NCBI GenBank assembly: GCA_033720735.1
Contig: JAWWBX010000073.1
Span: 1-16,259 of the forward strand
From: B8-G4 sp033720735
GTDB lineage: Bacteria; Bacteroidota; Bacteroidia; Chitinophagales; Saprospiraceae
Reading direction: 5' to 3'
DNA length: 16,259 nt
The notes under the pieces were generated by a model. The model saw nothing but the letters and a program-made list of their open reading frames with translations. It searched no databases and was not told the origin of the DNA. This document shows, piece after piece, positions 14,617 to 16,259 of this stretch (positions are counted from its first letter, which is position 1; the number at the start of each line of letters is the position of its first letter). The position numbers and the translations under genes are program-made.

Positions 14617-15585
14617 ATGCAAGCCTTACTTCTTGATGGTATCGGCGTGAAGATGCGCGTCCGTGCGGTTGATGATCCGGTGGCCGGGGCAGATGAAGTC
14701 GTCGTCCAGCTGTATGCCGCTGCCCTCAACCGCCGTGACTACTGGATTACCCAGGGCAAATACCCGGGCCTCCGATTTCCGGCCATCCTGGGCAGTGACG
14801 GAGCGGGTACCCTGGAGGGGCGTGCAGTGGTGATCAACCCGGGCCTGCGCTGGGGTGACAACCAGCGGGTCCAATCCAGCGCTTTCCGGGTGTTGGGGAT
14901 GCCTGATCCGGGCACCTTTGCCCAGCGCATTGCGCTGCCTGCCGATCATGTCTATGACAAACCGGCGCATCTCTCATGGGAAGAGGCCGCGGCCCTGCCG
15001 TTGGCCGGACTGACGGCCTACCGGGCACTGTTTGTGCAAGGCATGGCGCAACCCGGTCAGAGGGTGCTGATCTCCGGCGCCGGAGGCGGGGTGGCGCTGA
15101 TCGCCATCCAGTTTGCCCTGGCTCTCGGCATGGAGGTCTGGGTCACCTCGGGCAGTGATGAGAAGATCGGCCGGGCGCAGGGCATTGGTATCGCAGGCGG
15201 GGTCAACTATCGCAAGGATGACTGGCCAGACCAGCTCAAGCAAATGGCCGGCAGTTTTGACCTGGTGATCGACAGCGCGGGGGGTGACGGCTTCGCAGCG
15301 TTGGTCAGTCTGGTTGCTCCAGGCGGCCGGCTGGTGACATACGGGGGATCCCTGGGTAAGGTGAATAAGCTGAGCCCCCAACTCATTTTCTGGCGGCAGA
15401 TCACCATTCAGGGGTCAACGATGGGCAGTCAGAGCGACTTTCGCGGGATGCTGAACTTTGTGAATCAGCATCAGATCCGGCCAGTGGTCGATCGCGTCTT
15501 TGACCTCGTTGATGGCCAGGCTGCCATCGACTACCTGGCACGCGGTGAACAGTTTGGCAAGGTGGTCCTCAATATTCCGCAATGA
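14617..15585 (+). CDS. Zinc-free MDR-family NAD(P)H oxidoreductase (quinone oxidoreductase-like)
   Basis: This is a 322-residue medium-chain dehydrogenase/reductase. A GroES-like N-domain (about 1-115, LNRRDYWITQGKYPGLRFPAILGSDGAG) precedes a Rossmann cofactor domain with VLISGAGGGVALIAIQFALALG (150-171) and FDLVIDSAGGDGF. The protein has no cysteine at all, so neither catalytic nor structural zinc sites of alcohol dehydrogenases can form. That places it with quinone oxidoreductase/enoyl reductase-like members that use NAD(P)H; the substrate is unknown. The ATG at 14617 begins the typical MQALLLDGIG opening; the reading frame continues upstream without homology. The stop codon overlaps the start of the phosphodiesterase gene (ATGA), indicating translational coupling. 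Confidence 0.88.
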   Translation: MQALLLDGIGVKMRVRAVDDPVAGADEVVVQLYAAALNRRDYWITQGKYPGLRFPAILGSDGAGTLEGRAVVINPGLRWGDNQRVQSSAFRVLGMPDPGTFAQRIALPADHVYDKPAHLSWEEAAALPLAGLTAYRALFVQGMAQPGQRVLISGAGGGVALIAIQFALALGMEVWVTSGSDEKIGRAQGIGIAGGVNYRKDDWPDQLKQMAGSFDLVIDSAGGDGFAALVSLVAPGGRLVTYGGSLGKVNKLSPQLIFWRQITIQGSTMGSQSDFRGMLNFVNQHQIRPVVDRVFDLVDGQAAIDYLARGEQFGKVVLNIPQ

Positions 15586-16094
15586 CCCGCATCGGCCTGA
15601 TCTCCGACACGCATGGATATCTGGATCCGGCCCTTGAGCGCCACTTCGCACAGTGCGACGAGATCTGGCATGCCGGAGACATCGGGTCGCTCGACGTGCT
15701 GGATGGGATGGCTGGATGGGGTAAACAATTGCGTGTTGTGTATGGCAATATTGATGCGCCCGAAATCCGGCGGGAGACTGTTGAGGACTTGTTGTTCAGC
15801 GTTGAGGACGTGCTTGTCTTCATGACACATATCGGCGGCTATCCGGGCCGCTATCATGCGCGGGTCAGGCAGATCCTCATTGATCAGAAACCCCAACTCT
15901 ATGTCTGCGGGCATTCACATATCCTGAAGGTGATCTACGACAAGAAGCTGGATTTACTGCATGTGAACCCAGGTGCCTGTGGCAAGCACGGGTTGCATCA
16001 GGTACGCACCGCTGTTCGCTTTACGATCGATGGCAATGACATGCGGGAAATGCAGGTGATCGAACTCGGGCATCGGGGGCAGCGCTCAGCGTAA
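15582..16094 (+). CDS. YfcE/MJ0936-type metallophosphoesterase
   Basis: This is a 170-residue calcineurin-like phosphodiesterase. The metal ligands of the family are all in place: D9 and H11 (SDTHG), D33 (HAGDIG), N56 (YGNID), H83 (THIGG), and H111 and H113 (CGHSH). NPGACGKHG (129-137) fits the small YfcE-like subgroup, which hydrolyses phosphodiester model substrates with divalent metals; the natural substrate is not known. No signal peptide, so cytosolic. It starts at the ATG that overlaps the TGA of the MDR gene, with no spacer. Its 3' end overlaps the convergent PLP-enzyme gene by 9 bp. Confidence 0.92.
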   Translation: MTRIGLISDTHGYLDPALERHFAQCDEIWHAGDIGSLDVLDGMAGWGKQLRVVYGNIDAPEIRRETVEDLLFSVEDVLVFMTHIGGYPGRYHARVRQILIDQKPQLYVCGHSHILKVIYDKKLDLLHVNPGACGKHGLHQVRTAVRFTIDGNDMREMQVIELGHRGQRSA

Positions 16095-16259
16095 GGCGGC
16101 CTCCAGGGCGCTGTCCACATCTGCGATGATATCATCCACGTGCTCGATCCCGACTGACAAACGGATCAGGCCGTCGGTAATGCCATTGCGCTCACGCACA
16201 GCTTTGTCCACATTCAGATGCGACATCGACGCCGGATGCAATACCAGGGTATCCACATC
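16086..16259 (-). CDS. Cys/Met metabolism PLP-dependent enzyme (C-terminal 57 residues, runs off right edge)
   Basis: Reading the minus strand gives DVDTLVLHPASMSHLNVDK, then GITDGLIRLSVGIEHVDDII and a closing ADVDSALEAALR. This is the conserved C-terminus of the trans-sulfuration enzyme family (cystathionine gamma-synthase, cystathionine beta/gamma-lyase, O-acetylhomoserine sulfhydrylase). These act on homoserine- or cysteine-derived substrates in methionine and cysteine synthesis. Which member it is cannot be told because the catalytic lysine and specificity residues lie outside the window. Confidence 0.88.
   Translation of the reverse strand, partial: DVDTLVLHPASMSHLNVDKAVRERNGITDGLIRLSVGIEHVDDIIADVDSALEAALR

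Overview
The window comes from a member of the Bacteroidota with fairly high GC, most likely of the Saprospiraceae/Chitinophagales type. The evidence is a type IX secretion C-terminal domain on a giant secreted protein, a GLPGLI-family protein paired with an outer-membrane beta-barrel receptor, Bacteroidota-style promoters (TTG, about 19 nt, then TAnnTTTG) and a 7-nt GCCAACA/GCCAATA tandem repeat next to REP-like hairpins. No phage, plasmid, IS element, CRISPR array, rRNA or tRNA is visible. The species assignment is inference.

Layout. 1-767 (minus) is the N-terminal half of SufB, whose suf operon runs off the left edge. It is divergent from a small YkoF-like thiamine-binding protein (938-1159, plus). 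1160-1394 is a composite repeat island: an 8-nt tandem, two 46-bp hairpin units and thirteen 7-nt units. It ends 3 bp from the stop codon of a response regulator. The regulator (1395-2084) and its histidine kinase (2074-3519) form an overlapping minus-strand operon. Divergent from the kinase, a GLPGLI protein (3639-4376) and an outer-membrane receptor (4403-7219) form a two-gene plus-strand operon closed by a clear intrinsic terminator (7246-7279). The shared control region carries helically phased TTAACC direct repeats, so the two-component system may control the envelope pair as well as itself.

Next come a class I aminotransferase (7329-8543, minus) and, divergent from it, a propionyl-CoA carboxylase beta subunit (8660-10201, plus). 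A 247-bp convergent spacer rich in inverted repeats follows. 10449-14378 (minus) encodes a 1,309-residue secreted protein: a signal peptide, thirteen Cys-rich repeats of about 90 residues in two versions (order ABABABBBBBBBA) and a T9SS sorting domain. Divergent from it, a cysteine-free quinone-oxidoreductase-like MDR enzyme (14617-15585) is translationally coupled (ATGA) to a YfcE-type phosphodiesterase (15582-16094). The right edge holds the C-terminal end of a Cys/Met-metabolism PLP enzyme (16086-16259, minus), which overlaps the phosphodiesterase gene tail to tail.

The best candidate for something undescribed is the giant repeat protein. From residue 3 to 1263 it contains no lysine or arginine at all, while holding 70 cysteines in even numbers per repeat. 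The two repeat types differ by the joint presence or absence of one pair of cysteines, which points to a specific disulfide. I do not recognise its repeat family. The rest of the window is mostly conserved metabolism plus a plausible envelope-sensing regulon.
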